In this document: positions 17,266 to 26,257 of the stretch, piece by piece
Position numbering within the stretch: position 1 is the stretch's first letter
Layout of the letters: the number at the start of each line of letters is the position of its first letter
From: Bifidobacterium mellis
Lineage (GTDB): Bacteria; Actinomycetota; Actinomycetes; Actinomycetales; Bifidobacteriaceae
Assembly: GCF_000967265.1 (NCBI RefSeq)
Contig: NZ_KQ033885.1
Span: forward strand, 1,407,538 to 1,471,537
DNA: 64,000 nucleotides
Direction of reading: 5' to 3'
Notes under the pieces: generated by a model
The model's input: the letters and a program-made list of their open reading frames with translations, nothing else
The model's database searches: none
Told to the model about the DNA's origin: nothing
Translations under genes and position numbers: made by a program

Positions 17266-18897
17266 TCAGGACTGCAGAGAGGCATAGCGATCCAGTGTCA
17301 GCAGAATGGCCGACTGTCGACGATCGAAGATCCGGGACCCCAAAGCGACGCCTATGGCAAGCACAATCAGGCCGTTGGCCAGTGCGACCGGCATAGGCAG
17401 CCAGGACGGAAGAATCCCGCCCGTGATCATGGCCAGCAATGCCACCAGGAAGGTGGGCAGCATGATCACCAGGCTGGCCAGCAACTGCAGCATTGGCAGG
17501 AAGCCTTGGGCAACGGCACGTCCCTGTGGTGAGGTGAAGGGCTGATCCATGGAGGGTACCGGATAGATCAGCAGGGCCGAGAAGACCTGGGCAACTCCCA
17601 GCCCGGACAGGAGCAATCCTATGGTCGCAGCCAGCATATCCAAGGAGATGACCAGATCTGGTCCGCCCTTCATTGCCCCGGAGAATACCAAAGTCACCAG
17701 CCCAAGCAGGAGTATGCAGGGCAGAGCTACACTCAGATGGCTGCGGACACGGGAGAGCCGGTCCTCACGACCTTTCACCCCCGCCGCTATCTCCATGCGC
17801 AAGGCAAGCCCATCGTAGGCCAGGGCGTTGCCCTCGGGAACCTCCAGCACCCAGGCGCCCACAATCGGTCCCAGCCATAGCATCATGGGCATCTGGCGGA
17901 AGATTATCGCGTACAGAATCACCACAACAAGCAGAAGCGGATAGCTGACAAGCTTGCGGGGGTCCTGACGAAGATAGATCAGCGATCGCGCAGCCATGGC
18001 GTCCACTATGTTCCGGGACCGACCCAGCATCCCCAGCCCCTTGGGCGCAGTCGACCGTTCAGTCCTCGCCCCGGCATGCAAACGGCTATGGCGCAGACAC
18101 AGCATGCCGATCATGGAACAGAGAGCCAGGGTGACCAGCTCCATACACAGACGTCCGACCAGAGCCCACCATGATCCCGAAAGGAAATCCTCCGGCAGAC
18201 GGACGGCGGCGCCCAGCGGCGTCCAGGCCAGTATGTCGGCCACGGACTTGAGGGAGTCAGTGTCGACTGCCATGCCATCCGTAATCCCGCTGTCCAGCAG
18301 AGAGGGCAGCATGCACAAAAGCATGATCACCATGGTGACCAGCAGGTAGAGCCCGGATCGGGTGCGCCGGGAGACCACCAGGGTACCGACCAGGTCCAAA
18401 ACAGCCCGGGACAAGGCCAGCATCACCATGACAGCCAGCAGGGCTGCGATCAAAGCCACGATCGCGGCTCCGACACCCGTGCGGGCATAGATGGCTGTCA
18501 GGGCCAGGAAACAGACAAGGCCGGTCAATCCCGCAGGCCCAATCAGCCCAGCTAGGTAGAGCCCCACTTGCAGCTGGCTGTCAGGAATCCCGTACAGGAC
18601 GAATCGCGAAGGGCTCAGGTTCGACCCCTGGCCCAGAAAGGCCAGTTGAATCAGGATCACTCCCAGAGTCAGTCCGGCCAGGAACAGGACCAATATGGAT
18701 CCCATACGCTGCCGGTCGCCCGGACCGGCACTGGGCAGCCAGTCCCCCAGCGTCAGCGCAACCTGCCACGAGGCCAGGCAGATGGCTATGGCCATGAGCA
18801 GGCTGATGATGGCCCCGACCATCTGCCAGGAGGAGTGCTTGATTGTGCCCCAGGTGATGGACCAACGCATGGCGATGATCGTGGATGCCGTGCTCAT
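17266..18897 (-). CDS. ABC transporter permease, multi-spanning
   Basis: This integral membrane protein of 543 residues has about twelve hydrophobic stretches spread over its whole length and no soluble domain. It overlaps the ATPase gene upstream by four bases (ATGA), so the pair forms one ABC transporter. The size and even spread of membrane segments suggest two fused six-helix halves, as in large ABC-2-type exporters. No substrate is evident. The dacB gene 32 bp downstream and the glycosyltransferase upstream make an envelope-related export role possible, but this is inference from context only. Confidence 0.75.
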   Translation of the reverse strand: MSTASTIIAMRWSITWGTIKHSSWQMVGAIISLLMAIAICLASWQVALTLGDWLPSAGPGDRQRMGSILVLFLAGLTLGVILIQLAFLGQGSNLSPSRFVLYGIPDSQLQVGLYLAGLIGPAGLTGLVCFLALTAIYARTGVGAAIVALIAALLAVMVMLALSRAVLDLVGTLVVSRRTRSGLYLLVTMVIMLLCMLPSLLDSGITDGMAVDTDSLKSVADILAWTPLGAAVRLPEDFLSGSWWALVGRLCMELVTLALCSMIGMLCLRHSRLHAGARTERSTAPKGLGMLGRSRNIVDAMAARSLIYLRQDPRKLVSYPLLLVVVILYAIIFRQMPMMLWLGPIVGAWVLEVPEGNALAYDGLALRMEIAAGVKGREDRLSRVRSHLSVALPCILLLGLVTLVFSGAMKGGPDLVISLDMLAATIGLLLSGLGVAQVFSALLIYPVPSMDQPFTSPQGRAVAQGFLPMLQLLASLVIMLPTFLVALLAMITGGILPSWLPMPVALANGLIVLAIGVALGSRIFDRRQSAILLTLDRYASLQS

Positions 18898-19739
18898 TGC
18901 GTCCCCTGGTCTTCCTCGGACCCGGAGCCGTTCAGCCAGGCGATTCGCTTAGCCTGATGACGGCCGCCGACAAGCTCCAGGAAGCGATCCTCCAGATCCT
19001 CGCCGGCAGCGACCTGGGCCACCGTGCCATCAGCCCGAACCAGACCATGGTCGATGATGGCCACATGGGTGCACATCCGCTCCACCAGGGCCATGACATG
19101 GGAGGAAATGACCACCGTCCCTCCGGTATCGACATACTCGGCCAGAATGTCCTTGAGATTGGCGCTGGAGACCGGGTCGACCGATTCGAAGGGCTCGTCC
19201 AGCACCAGAAGCCTGGGTGAATGAATCATGGCCGTAGCCAGGCAGATCTTCTTGGTCATGCCCGATGAATAATCACAGACCCGCTTGCCGCCGGCATCAG
19301 TCAGGTCGAAGGCCTCAAGCAGGTCCCTGGCCCGGCCCAGGGCCTCATTGCGCGGCATCCGTCGAAGCATGCCCGAGTAGACCAGCAGTTGCAGACCCGT
19401 CAGCCTGTCGAAGATCTGATCGGCCTGGGGCATGACGCCGATGACCCGCTTGGCCGTATCCACGTCCGACCACACGTCCCTGCCCAGAATCATGACATTG
19501 CCGGAGTCGGGCACCAGAAGTCCGGTCATCATATTCAGCGTGGTGGTCTTTCCTGCGCCATTGGGGCCGACTATCCCGTAGAAGGACCCCCTGGGAATGT
19601 CCACAGAGAGGGCGTTGACAGCTGGCCGACCCTGGTAGCACTTGACCAAGGCGCGGATAGAAACCGCCGCCTGTGGATCTGGCGGAGGAACCACTGCCGT
19701 CTGGGCGGTCATGCTGGTTGCTTGCGCTTCATCGGACAT
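18894..19739 (-). CDS. ABC transporter ATP-binding protein (exporter type)
   Basis: This nucleotide-binding subunit of 281 residues powers the permease encoded directly after it. Walker A GPNGAGKTTT, Q-loop region VMPQADQIFD, signature YSSGMTKK, Walker B LLVLDEPFESVD and the switch SSH are all present. The signature is YSSGM rather than LSGGQ, a variant common in ABC-2 exporters of the CcmA/drug type. The N-terminal 25 residues are an extra flexible extension. It lies 34 bp after the GT2 gene and is co-directional with the whole dacB-tilS-hpt-ftsH run. Substrate unknown. Confidence 0.88.
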   Translation of the reverse strand: MSDEAQATSMTAQTAVVPPPDPQAAVSIRALVKCYQGRPAVNALSVDIPRGSFYGIVGPNGAGKTTTLNMMTGLLVPDSGNVMILGRDVWSDVDTAKRVIGVMPQADQIFDRLTGLQLLVYSGMLRRMPRNEALGRARDLLEAFDLTDAGGKRVCDYSSGMTKKICLATAMIHSPRLLVLDEPFESVDPVSSANLKDILAEYVDTGGTVVISSHVMALVERMCTHVAIIDHGLVRADGTVAQVAAGEDLEDRFLELVGGRHQAKRIAWLNGSGSEEDQGTQ

Positions 19740-19773
19740 GGCCTTAAGTCTAGCATTCGAGGAATGACCGGCC

Positions 19774-21000
19774 TTAATGCCCCGAGTGCTCGATGGGCTT
19801 CCATCCCGGATTGGCGAAAATGGCCTGAAAGGAGATGGGCACGTAGCTGAGCATGAAGATGGGGAAGCTCAGGCAGTAGGCAAAAAGCTCCTTGTTGGAT
19901 GCGCCGATCTTGTCCCGCTCGGCCAGCACGGTCAGGGCAGCCAGGCCCATCATGGCCAGGAGGCCCAGAATCCCAGCTGCAATGCCATCGATCAGGGTGG
20001 TCACCTGGCTGGTCCAGGTCACAAAACCCAGAGCCGGGAAGAGCAGGCCGAAGAAGCAGCGGACCAGGCCCAAGACGGTCAAGGGACAGATCAGGATGGT
20101 CAGATCAACGGCCGAGAAGTCGCGCTCACGGAAGGCCCGGGAGATCAGAGCAGGCCCATAGTAGCGAAAGACCTGAAGGAAGCCCTTGCTCCAGCGCAGC
20201 CGCTGCCGCCAGCTCTGCTTGAAGGTGACCGGCTGCTCGTCATAGAGGATGGCGGTGCCGCAATAACCGATGCGCTCGCCGTGCAGAACCGAGTCCATGG
20301 TGAACTCCAGGTCCTCGGTCAGTAGATGGAATTTCCAGCCGTTGTTGCGCTCCATGACCTCCCTGGAGAACATGAACCCGGTGCCGCCCACATGGCAGCT
20401 GGAGCCGATGACCATCCTTGAGGTGTTGAGGAACCGGGATTCGCGGATGAACCATAGGGCCGAGCCCGAAGAGACCCAGTTGTCCGAGAAGTTGACCGAG
20501 TTCCGGTAGCTGGTCAGTATGCGGAAGCCGGACTGGAAGGCCTTGTTCATCTCCTCGATATAGTGGCGGTCCAGGATGTTGTCCGCGTCGAAGACGAAGT
20601 AGGCGTCGTAGCGGGAGTCAAGACCCCGATCGAGTATTTGCTCCAGTAGGAAGGTCAGGGCGTAGCCCTTGCCCACCCGGTCCGGGTCCTGCCGCTCGAC
20701 CACGTGGCAGCCGAGGGATCTGGCCAGTCCGGCTGTGTTGTCGGTGCAGTTGTCGGCCACCAGCCATATGTCGACCATGGAGAATGGATAGGTCTGCTCC
20801 TTGATGGAGTTGATCAGATGACCGACCACGTTCTCCTCGTTGCGGGCGGAAATAAGGACGGCGAACCGCTTGTCGAAGGGAGCCTCGGGAAAGACCACCG
20901 GCTTGGAGACGAAGGAGATGACGATGCAGATGGCCTGGTAGACGATGCCCACTCCACCCAGCAGCAGCATCAGAACGTCCAGTACTTTGAGCAGAGCCAT
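19774..21000 (-). CDS. Membrane glycosyltransferase family 2 (processive-synthase-like)
   Basis: This is a GT2 enzyme of 408 residues with an N-terminal membrane helix (about 8-30), the catalytic domain, and four C-terminal hydrophobic segments. Seen are AVLISARNEE at the nucleotide site, FVFDADN with the metal-binding acidic pair, the acceptor-site TED, and QRLRWSKGF matching the QxxRW motif of cellulose/chitin/poly-GlcNAc synthases. It probably builds or decorates an extracellular polysaccharide from a nucleotide sugar; the sugar is not predictable. The start is the ATG at MALLKVLDV. Much longer in-frame extension upstream is only the antisense of the next gene. The ATG overlaps the preceding stop (TGATG), so the two are coupled. 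Confidence 0.87.
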   Translation of the reverse strand: MALLKVLDVLMLLLGGVGIVYQAICIVISFVSKPVVFPEAPFDKRFAVLISARNEENVVGHLINSIKEQTYPFSMVDIWLVADNCTDNTAGLARSLGCHVVERQDPDRVGKGYALTFLLEQILDRGLDSRYDAYFVFDADNILDRHYIEEMNKAFQSGFRILTSYRNSVNFSDNWVSSGSALWFIRESRFLNTSRMVIGSSCHVGGTGFMFSREVMERNNGWKFHLLTEDLEFTMDSVLHGERIGYCGTAILYDEQPVTFKQSWRQRLRWSKGFLQVFRYYGPALISRAFRERDFSAVDLTILICPLTVLGLVRCFFGLLFPALGFVTWTSQVTTLIDGIAAGILGLLAMMGLAALTVLAERDKIGASNKELFAYCLSFPIFMLSYVPISFQAIFANPGWKPIEHSGH

Positions 21001-22448
21001 CAGCGCCACTCCTTGCGGGGGTTGTCCTCCCCCTCGGAGGCCTCGTCCCCGGTCTCGGTACCCTTGAGCGGCCTGTGCTTTACCGGAGCCGATGCCGACT
21101 TGGGTATGGGCACCGTAGCCGACTCGTCCAGGTCCTTGGCCGTCGGCGAGGATGTCGGATAGAGCTGGCTGGCAATGGTCATGACAGGGTCCTCCACTCG
21201 AACCCTGGCGCTGCTCCCCTTGGCGGACCGGCTGCCCACGTGACTGGCCACCGGTTGGACCACGTGCTCGTTGAAGGCCTCGACGCCCTCGACCACCTTG
21301 GACTTGCCGACCGGCTTGGGATCCTGCATGAGCGGTGAGTCGATCAGCTCGTAATGCTTGACCGAAGCCGAGAAGATGGCCTGGAAGCTGGCTGCCAGAG
21401 GCAGGGCCAGGAAGGCGCCCAGGGCGCCGAAGACCGCGCCCAGTGCCAGTACGGAGAGGAAGGCGATGGCCGGGTTGAGGTCCATGGTCCGCTGGGAGAT
21501 CTTGGGGGCAAGGATCATGTTTTCGATCTGCTGGTAGATGATGATGTAGACCAGCACAATAACAGCCATCAGCAGTCCACGGCTCCCCCAGGCCACCACT
21601 ATGGGAACGGCCCCGCCTATGTATGTGCCGATGGTGGGCACGAACTGGGAGACCAGCCCGCAGAAGAGGGCCAGCGGCAGCCAGTAGGGCACCTTGAGAA
21701 TGACCAGGAAGACCGACATACAGGCCGCGGAGATGAGCGCCAGGATGGTCCTGCTGAACAGGAAGCTGGAGATCTGGTCCTGGGCGATGGTCCAGACGAA
21801 GAGGAAACGGCGCTGGCTCCTGGGGGCCAGCCACTGGCAGAGGCTGCGGCGCAGCTTGGGGCCTGCAGCGGAGATGTAGTAGATGACCAGCAGAACGGTC
21901 ATGATATTGATGAAGGACCCTGCCAGACCCACGGTCGTGGTCAAGGCCTGCCCGGCGAAGTCAGTCACCCAGGATGTCTGGATGTTCTTGACGATCTCCC
22001 CGCCCAGATCCTGCATGGCCGGCAGGTGCCAGGGGGTGCGGCTGGCGATGAATTCCGCCACCTGCTCATAGAGGGCCGGCAAGCCGTTGGCCATGCCGAT
22101 GACCTGCTGGACCAGCAGATTGCCGAACATGCCCAGGAGGACGATCACAATAATGATCAGGCCTATCAGGGTGACCGCCGAGGCCGCTCCCCGCCGCCAG
22201 CCATGCTTGACCAACCTGAGCACCAGGGGCTCCATGGCCAGGGAGACGAAGATGGCGATCACCACGTCCAGAACAAGGAATTCGATCTTCCACCAGGAGG
22301 AGTAGGCGAACCAGGCCAGGAAGACGGCTATGACCACGTAGAGGAGGGCGCGGCCGAACCATTCCGGAGGTCGGCGCGGATCCCCCTTGGGCGGGAAGAC
22401 CGTCGCGAAATCGAAGCGCTGCTTTTGCTCGTTGGCCATATGTTTCAT
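21000..22448 (-). CDS. AI-2E / PerM family transporter
   Basis: This polytopic membrane protein of about 482 residues belongs to the AI-2 exporter-like (TqsA/PerM/YdiK) family. An N-terminal cytoplasmic stretch precedes paired helices around 20-65. A helical external region carries LPALYEQVAEF, and the conserved P-x-x-G-T-Y region reads VPTIGTYIGGAVPI. LALGAVFGALGAFLALPLAA is in the last third. A long acidic C-terminal tail of about 110 residues is unusual and probably cytoplasmic. Transport of AI-2 is known for some members only; here the substrate is open. The start is uncertain between MKHMANEQ and MANEQ three codons later. The stop overlaps the GT2 start. Confidence 0.83.
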   Translation of the reverse strand: MKHMANEQKQRFDFATVFPPKGDPRRPPEWFGRALLYVVIAVFLAWFAYSSWWKIEFLVLDVVIAIFVSLAMEPLVLRLVKHGWRRGAASAVTLIGLIIIVIVLLGMFGNLLVQQVIGMANGLPALYEQVAEFIASRTPWHLPAMQDLGGEIVKNIQTSWVTDFAGQALTTTVGLAGSFINIMTVLLVIYYISAAGPKLRRSLCQWLAPRSQRRFLFVWTIAQDQISSFLFSRTILALISAACMSVFLVILKVPYWLPLALFCGLVSQFVPTIGTYIGGAVPIVVAWGSRGLLMAVIVLVYIIIYQQIENMILAPKISQRTMDLNPAIAFLSVLALGAVFGALGAFLALPLAASFQAIFSASVKHYELIDSPLMQDPKPVGKSKVVEGVEAFNEHVVQPVASHVGSRSAKGSSARVRVEDPVMTIASQLYPTSSPTAKDLDESATVPIPKSASAPVKHRPLKGTETGDEASEGEDNPRKEWR

Positions 22449-22523
22449 TATCCCAAGATGGCTGACATGGCGGGGCATGGGACGCAGGTTGAGCCGACAG
22501 TGTATCCGGGCACACGTATCCTA

Positions 22524-23423
22524 ATGGGTATGTTGACCGTTTCCATAGTCATACCCGCCTGGAATGAGGAAGAACGCATTGAAGACTGCCTCCTGAACGC
22601 CACCAGGCAGAGCCAGGCACCCAAGGAGGTGCTGGTAGTCGACAACCACTCCACGGACGCAACGGCCTCCATCGTCCAGCAATTCATCGACCAGCACCCT
22701 GACCAGCATGTCAAGCTCCTCCACCAGGACAGCGAACAGGGGCTGATCCCCACCCGCAATTACGGACTTGACCGGGCCACCGGCGACGTGCTGGGCCGGA
22801 TCGACGCCGACTGCATGCTGCGACCCAACTGGGTCGAGGTGGTCTCCGGCATCTTCACCAGGGACCCCAAGGCCATGGGCGCCACCGGTCCAGTGGCCTA
22901 CTATGACATGCCAGGCAAGAAGATCGGGCTCAAGGGCGACAACACCATCCGCCGGGCCATCTACCGGGCCGATGACGGGCAATACCTGCTCTACGGCTCC
23001 AACATGGCCCTGCGCGCCACGGCCTGGCGAGCCATACGCAACCAGGTCTGCAGGGACAAGGAGGACATCATGCACGAGGATGTCGATATCTCCCTGCACC
23101 TGATCGACCAAGGGTTCAAGACGGTCTACTGCAAGGACATGAACGTGGGCATCAGCGCCCGCCGGATGGACACCTCCTTCACATCCTTCCGCCACTACAT
23201 GCAGCGCTTCAAGAACACCTTCGACGCCCACCCGCAGCACACCAGGGAGCAGAAGCCCGAACACACCCTCTACGCCATCTACCCGATCCTTCGAGCCTTC
23301 TACCCCGTCTACCAGAAGTACCTGGAATCCGCCGACATCAACCCTGCGGAACGTGTCTGGATCCGCGAACAGATGGAGCTCTTCCACCGACGCGACCAGG
23401 AGCTGGACCAGGAGGACCACTGA
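22524..23423 (+). CDS. Soluble glycosyltransferase family 2
   Basis: This GT-A fold transferase of 299 residues has no membrane segments. Seen are SIVIPAWNEEERI at the nucleotide-sugar site, VVDNHSTDAT, the metal motif RIDADCM (DxD) and the acceptor-side HEDVDISLHL. The last 90 residues are helical and charged. The product is likely a sugar transfer to a lipid or polysaccharide precursor, substrate unknown. The start is either this ATG or the one two codons later; both lack a strong ribosome site. It is divergent from the AI-2E/GT2 pair and is followed closely by the tRNA-Glu promoter. Confidence 0.86.
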   Translation: MGMLTVSIVIPAWNEEERIEDCLLNATRQSQAPKEVLVVDNHSTDATASIVQQFIDQHPDQHVKLLHQDSEQGLIPTRNYGLDRATGDVLGRIDADCMLRPNWVEVVSGIFTRDPKAMGATGPVAYYDMPGKKIGLKGDNTIRRAIYRADDGQYLLYGSNMALRATAWRAIRNQVCRDKEDIMHEDVDISLHLIDQGFKTVYCKDMNVGISARRMDTSFTSFRHYMQRFKNTFDAHPQHTREQKPEHTLYAIYPILRAFYPVYQKYLESADINPAERVWIREQMELFHRRDQELDQEDH

Positions 23424-23444
23424 CCTGCGGACGGCACACCAGGC

Positions 23445-23473
23445 TTGCCTGGTCCATAGGGGGCGGGTATCAT
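23445..23473 (+). promoter_or_regulatory. Promoter of tRNA-Glu
   Basis: TTGCCT (23445-23450) and TATCAT (23468-23473) are spaced 17 bp apart and end ten bases before the tRNA, an ideal layout for a tRNA promoter. Confidence 0.6.
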
Positions 23474-23483
23474 GGGCACGTTC

Positions 23484-23555
23484 GCCCCCGTCGTCTAACG
23501 GTTAGGACACCAGACTTTCAATCTGACAGCGAGAGTTCGACTCTCTCCGGGGGTA
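23484..23555 (+). tRNA. tRNA-Glu (anticodon UUC)
   Basis: This is a 72-nt cloverleaf: acceptor GCCCCCG/CGGGGGT with discriminator A, anticodon stem CCAGA/TCTGA-type with loop CTTTCAA, and T-arm GAGAG/CTCTC. The anticodon TTC decodes GAA/GAG. CCA is not encoded. The base composition drops abruptly right after its 3' end, which makes it a likely past integration target. Confidence 0.95.
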
Positions 23556-23560
23556 CAAAA

Positions 23561-23669
23561 GTGCACTATATAGATTTACATCTAGCTTGATGATTTATCT
23601 TGTTGTTTTATTTCTTTTTTCTATTAAATAGAGATATGCACACATGAGGCAAACCCTATATAGTTGCAC
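23561..23669. repeat. Inverted repeat in the AT-rich island
   Basis: GTGCACTATATAG (23561-23573) is mirrored by CTATATAGTTGCAC (23656-23669) with one inserted base. The arms are 82 bp apart and flank AT-rich sequence; they start five bases past the tRNA. They could be a recombinase or terminal repeat remnant, or a hairpin. Confidence 0.5.
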
Positions 23670-23907
23670 ATAGCTTTGATACGGGGTTCAAATCTTCTTT
23701 TCACTTAAGCGCTAAACGTGTTATCGCCACACATCATACAATTAAAGTTGTTAACTTTTAGCAGATCTGAGGAGACTCATCACATCCCCTCTAATGTATT
23801 TTTGACAAAAATAAAAGCTATTGTTATCTTACCTATTGTAAAAAATAGAGTATTCGAAGCCCAATGCCGATATATCGCTACATAGTCAAACCGCCAAACA
23901 CAATACG

Positions 23908-24300
23908 TCAATCAAAATCTGGCGTATCTTCATCCTCCTGATTTTGCGACTCAATTGCTTCAGCGTCTTTCTGAAGCTCTTGAACTGCAGTTAAATGAAG
24001 ACAATTAGATTGTACACTTTTCATTTTTCGCTCTTGATCCAATCTACTGTTTTCAAGTATCTGTTGTTTTTCCTTCTCTTCTTCTTCCTTCTTTTCCCGC
24101 TCTCGCTCTTGAGCAGATTGATTGATTTTCTGCGCATGAAAAGAAGCAATATGTTCTTCAACCTTCTTCAGATTTCTTCTAGGAAATGGAAGAATTAGCT
24201 CTAATGAATCTATAGCTTCTTCTACTTCTTTTTCGTCACGTTTGAGCTCATGTGCGGCTTCCTTGTAGCTGTATATGCATGCAGGATTTTTCTTTGCCAT
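23908..24300 (-). CDS. Hypothetical Glu/Lys-rich coiled-coil protein in an AT-rich island
   Basis: The 130-residue protein has no family I recognise. The first 50 residues (YSYKEAAHELKRDEKEVEEA) have a helix-turn-helix look, like a small DNA-binding or excisionase-type domain. Residues about 70-105 are a strongly charged heptad-like coiled coil (EREREKKEEEEKEKQQ). The C-terminus is acidic (QNQEDEDTPDFD). Codon use is strongly AT-biased, unlike every neighbour, indicating recent acquisition. I start at MAKKNPAC, which has AAAGGTA upstream; an ATG 21 codons earlier is in frame but lacks a ribosome site. It stands alone, with no mobility gene nearby. Function unknown. Confidence 0.6.
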   Translation of the reverse strand: MAKKNPACIYSYKEAAHELKRDEKEVEEAIDSLELILPFPRRNLKKVEEHIASFHAQKINQSAQEREREKKEEEEKEKQQILENSRLDQERKMKSVQSNCLHLTAVQELQKDAEAIESQNQEDEDTPDFD

Positions 24301-24667
24301 TAGTTTACCTTTCAGCCTGTTTTCTTGAGCAACTAAATTGCTCCCCTTATAGTTACTGTACATAGGCGAATCATTAAAAAAAAAAACGCCATTTTCTGAT
24401 GTTCGAAACCTCTATACTCTCAATCAGTGACCCTAATGTCAGATTCATCAGGGGATTGCCATAGCTCTTTACTCGCTCGGATTTCGGCAACATCGCATAA
24501 TAGAACGCGTGATCACGTGAGAATAGTCACTAATTGTTGTTGCCATTCGAAGACCCGATTATTTGCAATCCGAAAGGTTTGAAGACTCTAAACTTCCGGA
24601 GTGATCATTTCACCACCCTCGACTGTACTCGTAGAGATCATAAAGAATGATTGGCATCCAGGGGTGT

Positions 24668-26191
24668 TTACCGGAGAGAGTCCAAAGCCGGGTATAATCG
24701 CCGGAACCGGTTGTAACCGGCATCGTACACATGGCGGTTTGCGTGGTCAGGCGAATAGACCTGTCCAACAAGGTTCGCCTCCATCAACTTTTCCAAGGCC
24801 TGCAGATCGGGCCTGGAAGACGAGCCTGTCCGTTTGCCAACAGAGACCAGCTCGGCCAAGGCCACTGCAGGCATGAGATGGGCATCATCAAGCACCTGAA
24901 CGGGCGCATCAAGGATATCCGCCAGCATCTGGCACCACAGTGGTTCGCGGGTGCCGCCACCGATCAGGGTGACGCGCTCGATGGGCGTGCCCAGCAGGTC
25001 GAGCCCCTGGCGAATCGAATAGGACACGCCTTCCAGCGCCGCTCGGGCAAGGTCGCAGGCCTCGGTCTCGGAAGAAATGCCGACATAGGCTCCACGAATC
25101 GAAGGATTCATCATCGGGAAGCGCTCCCCCACCAGATAGGGTAGGCATACCACACCGCGCGCTCCTGCCGGGCTGGATTCCAGCAAGTGCCCCATGCGTC
25201 GATAGGGGTCGCCGTCGCCCTCGGTCGGACCGCACCCTGCAAAGACTCCGGCGGCCCAAGCGTGCACGTTTCCGGCATTGAGGAATGGCACCGTGTTGAC
25301 GATGCTGTCCGTACCCAGATAGGCCAGATTGACCATTCCAGGGCGGTCAGCTACAGCCCGGTCTGTCACTGTGGCAATCCACCCGGATGTGCCCAGGTTG
25401 ATATTGAACTGACCAGGATGGAACACCCCGCCGGCCAAGGTGGATGCCCCAGCATCCCCCATACCCGCATAGACCGTGGTCCCCGGAGCAAACCCTGTGG
25501 CAGCGGACGCGCCCGGTGTGCTGGTACCAACGCTTTCCCATGGCCAATGGAGTTCCGGGAAGATCGCGGCATCCACGCCTGCTGCCTCCAGGATGTCCCT
25601 TCTCCACGTTCGCGAGCGCAGATCCATGGCACCTGCCGTCGAGCAGGCCGTCACATCGCCACAGTAGACACCGGTCAGCCACCAAATCAGATAATCCTTG
25701 GCATCGATGAGTACATGGCGAACCCGCGCATACCGGTGGGGCTGATGCCTGGACATCCATATCAGCTTGGCTACAGGCAGGGACCCGTCGCACGGGTTCC
25801 CCACTCGAGCGCGGAAGGACTCAGCCCCGTAAGCTTCAACCAGCTCGGCAGACTCTTCTTCGGCCCTGCCGTCCGCGTACAGGATTGCCGGCCCGACCGG
25901 CTGCCCCTGCGCATCCATGGCGATCAGATCCTGCATCTGTCCGCTCATGATGATACCGGTGACCTGGTCGCTCTTGAAATGCTCGATGCTCCGCCCGGCC
26001 CTGGCCAAAAGGTCACGGGACACCTCGATGAAGGCCTGTAGCCAATCCTCGGGATTCTGCTCGATACGCCCTTCACACGTGTCAATCGGCAGAAGACCGC
26101 TGGACGCGCACTCTCTTGCAGAGCCCTGGCCATCCACAAGAACGGCCTTGACCTGCGTGGTCCCCACGTCGAATGCGGCTGTATAGGTCAT
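24668..26191 (-). CDS. FGGY-family carbohydrate kinase (xylulokinase-like)
   Basis: This ATP-dependent sugar kinase of 507 residues probably phosphorylates D-xylulose or a related ketose/polyol. The N-terminal phosphate loop AAFDVGTTQVKAVLVD, the sugar-site MSGQMQDLIAMD, the second-domain GMGDAGASTLAGG and NLGTSGW, and the C-terminal signature LIGGGTREPLWCQMLADIL are all FGGY hallmarks. GMGD carries the catalytic Asp. I start at MTYTAAFD, with TAGGA eight bases upstream; ATGs further upstream are less likely. No isomerase or transporter flanks it, so the substrate is inferred from family likeness only. Its last four codons lie at the boundary of the AT-rich island. Confidence 0.84.
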   Translation of the reverse strand: MTYTAAFDVGTTQVKAVLVDGQGSARECASSGLLPIDTCEGRIEQNPEDWLQAFIEVSRDLLARAGRSIEHFKSDQVTGIIMSGQMQDLIAMDAQGQPVGPAILYADGRAEEESAELVEAYGAESFRARVGNPCDGSLPVAKLIWMSRHQPHRYARVRHVLIDAKDYLIWWLTGVYCGDVTACSTAGAMDLRSRTWRRDILEAAGVDAAIFPELHWPWESVGTSTPGASAATGFAPGTTVYAGMGDAGASTLAGGVFHPGQFNINLGTSGWIATVTDRAVADRPGMVNLAYLGTDSIVNTVPFLNAGNVHAWAAGVFAGCGPTEGDGDPYRRMGHLLESSPAGARGVVCLPYLVGERFPMMNPSIRGAYVGISSETEACDLARAALEGVSYSIRQGLDLLGTPIERVTLIGGGTREPLWCQMLADILDAPVQVLDDAHLMPAVALAELVSVGKRTGSSSRPDLQALEKLMEANLVGQVYSPDHANRHVYDAGYNRFRRLYPALDSLR

Positions 26192-26257
26192 ACCGGTCAT
26201 CCTAGGCTTTTCCAACCGCCCGGATACTGACATGATCCCGTATGTGGACTGACGCAG

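Larger units (their letters stand above)
23556..24667. other. AT-rich island between tRNA-Glu and the FGGY kinase gene
   Basis: About 1.1 kb is markedly AT-rich against a GC-rich chromosome, beginning exactly at the tRNA 3' end and ending at the stop of the kinase gene. It holds one supported gene (23908-24300). The 352 bp left of it carry an inverted repeat and long T/A tracts. The 367 bp right of it carry an 11-A homopolymer near 24376-24386 and no gene. I found no integrase, transposase or direct repeat of the tRNA end. The 12 bases at 24671-24682 are the reverse complement of 23539-23550 in the tRNA. The patch looks like the remnant of an element inserted at the tRNA. Confidence 0.6.

Noticed and set aside
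21001-21834. Upstream extension of the membrane GT2 gene on the minus strand
   Set aside because: It lies in another frame of the AI-2E gene and has no glycosyltransferase sequence.
21354-22523. Long N-terminal extension of the soluble GT2 gene
   Set aside because: The extension is the antisense of the AI-2E gene. Family sequence begins only at 22524.
23591-23632. 13-codon hydrophobic frame (MIYLVVLF...) in the AT-rich patch
   Set aside because: No ribosome site; expected by chance in T-rich sequence.
23680-23705. tRNA T-arm look-alike CGGGGTTCAAATC in the AT-rich patch
   Set aside because: Only the loop and one stem side match; no acceptor or anticodon parts, so not a tRNA fragment I can support as an att site.
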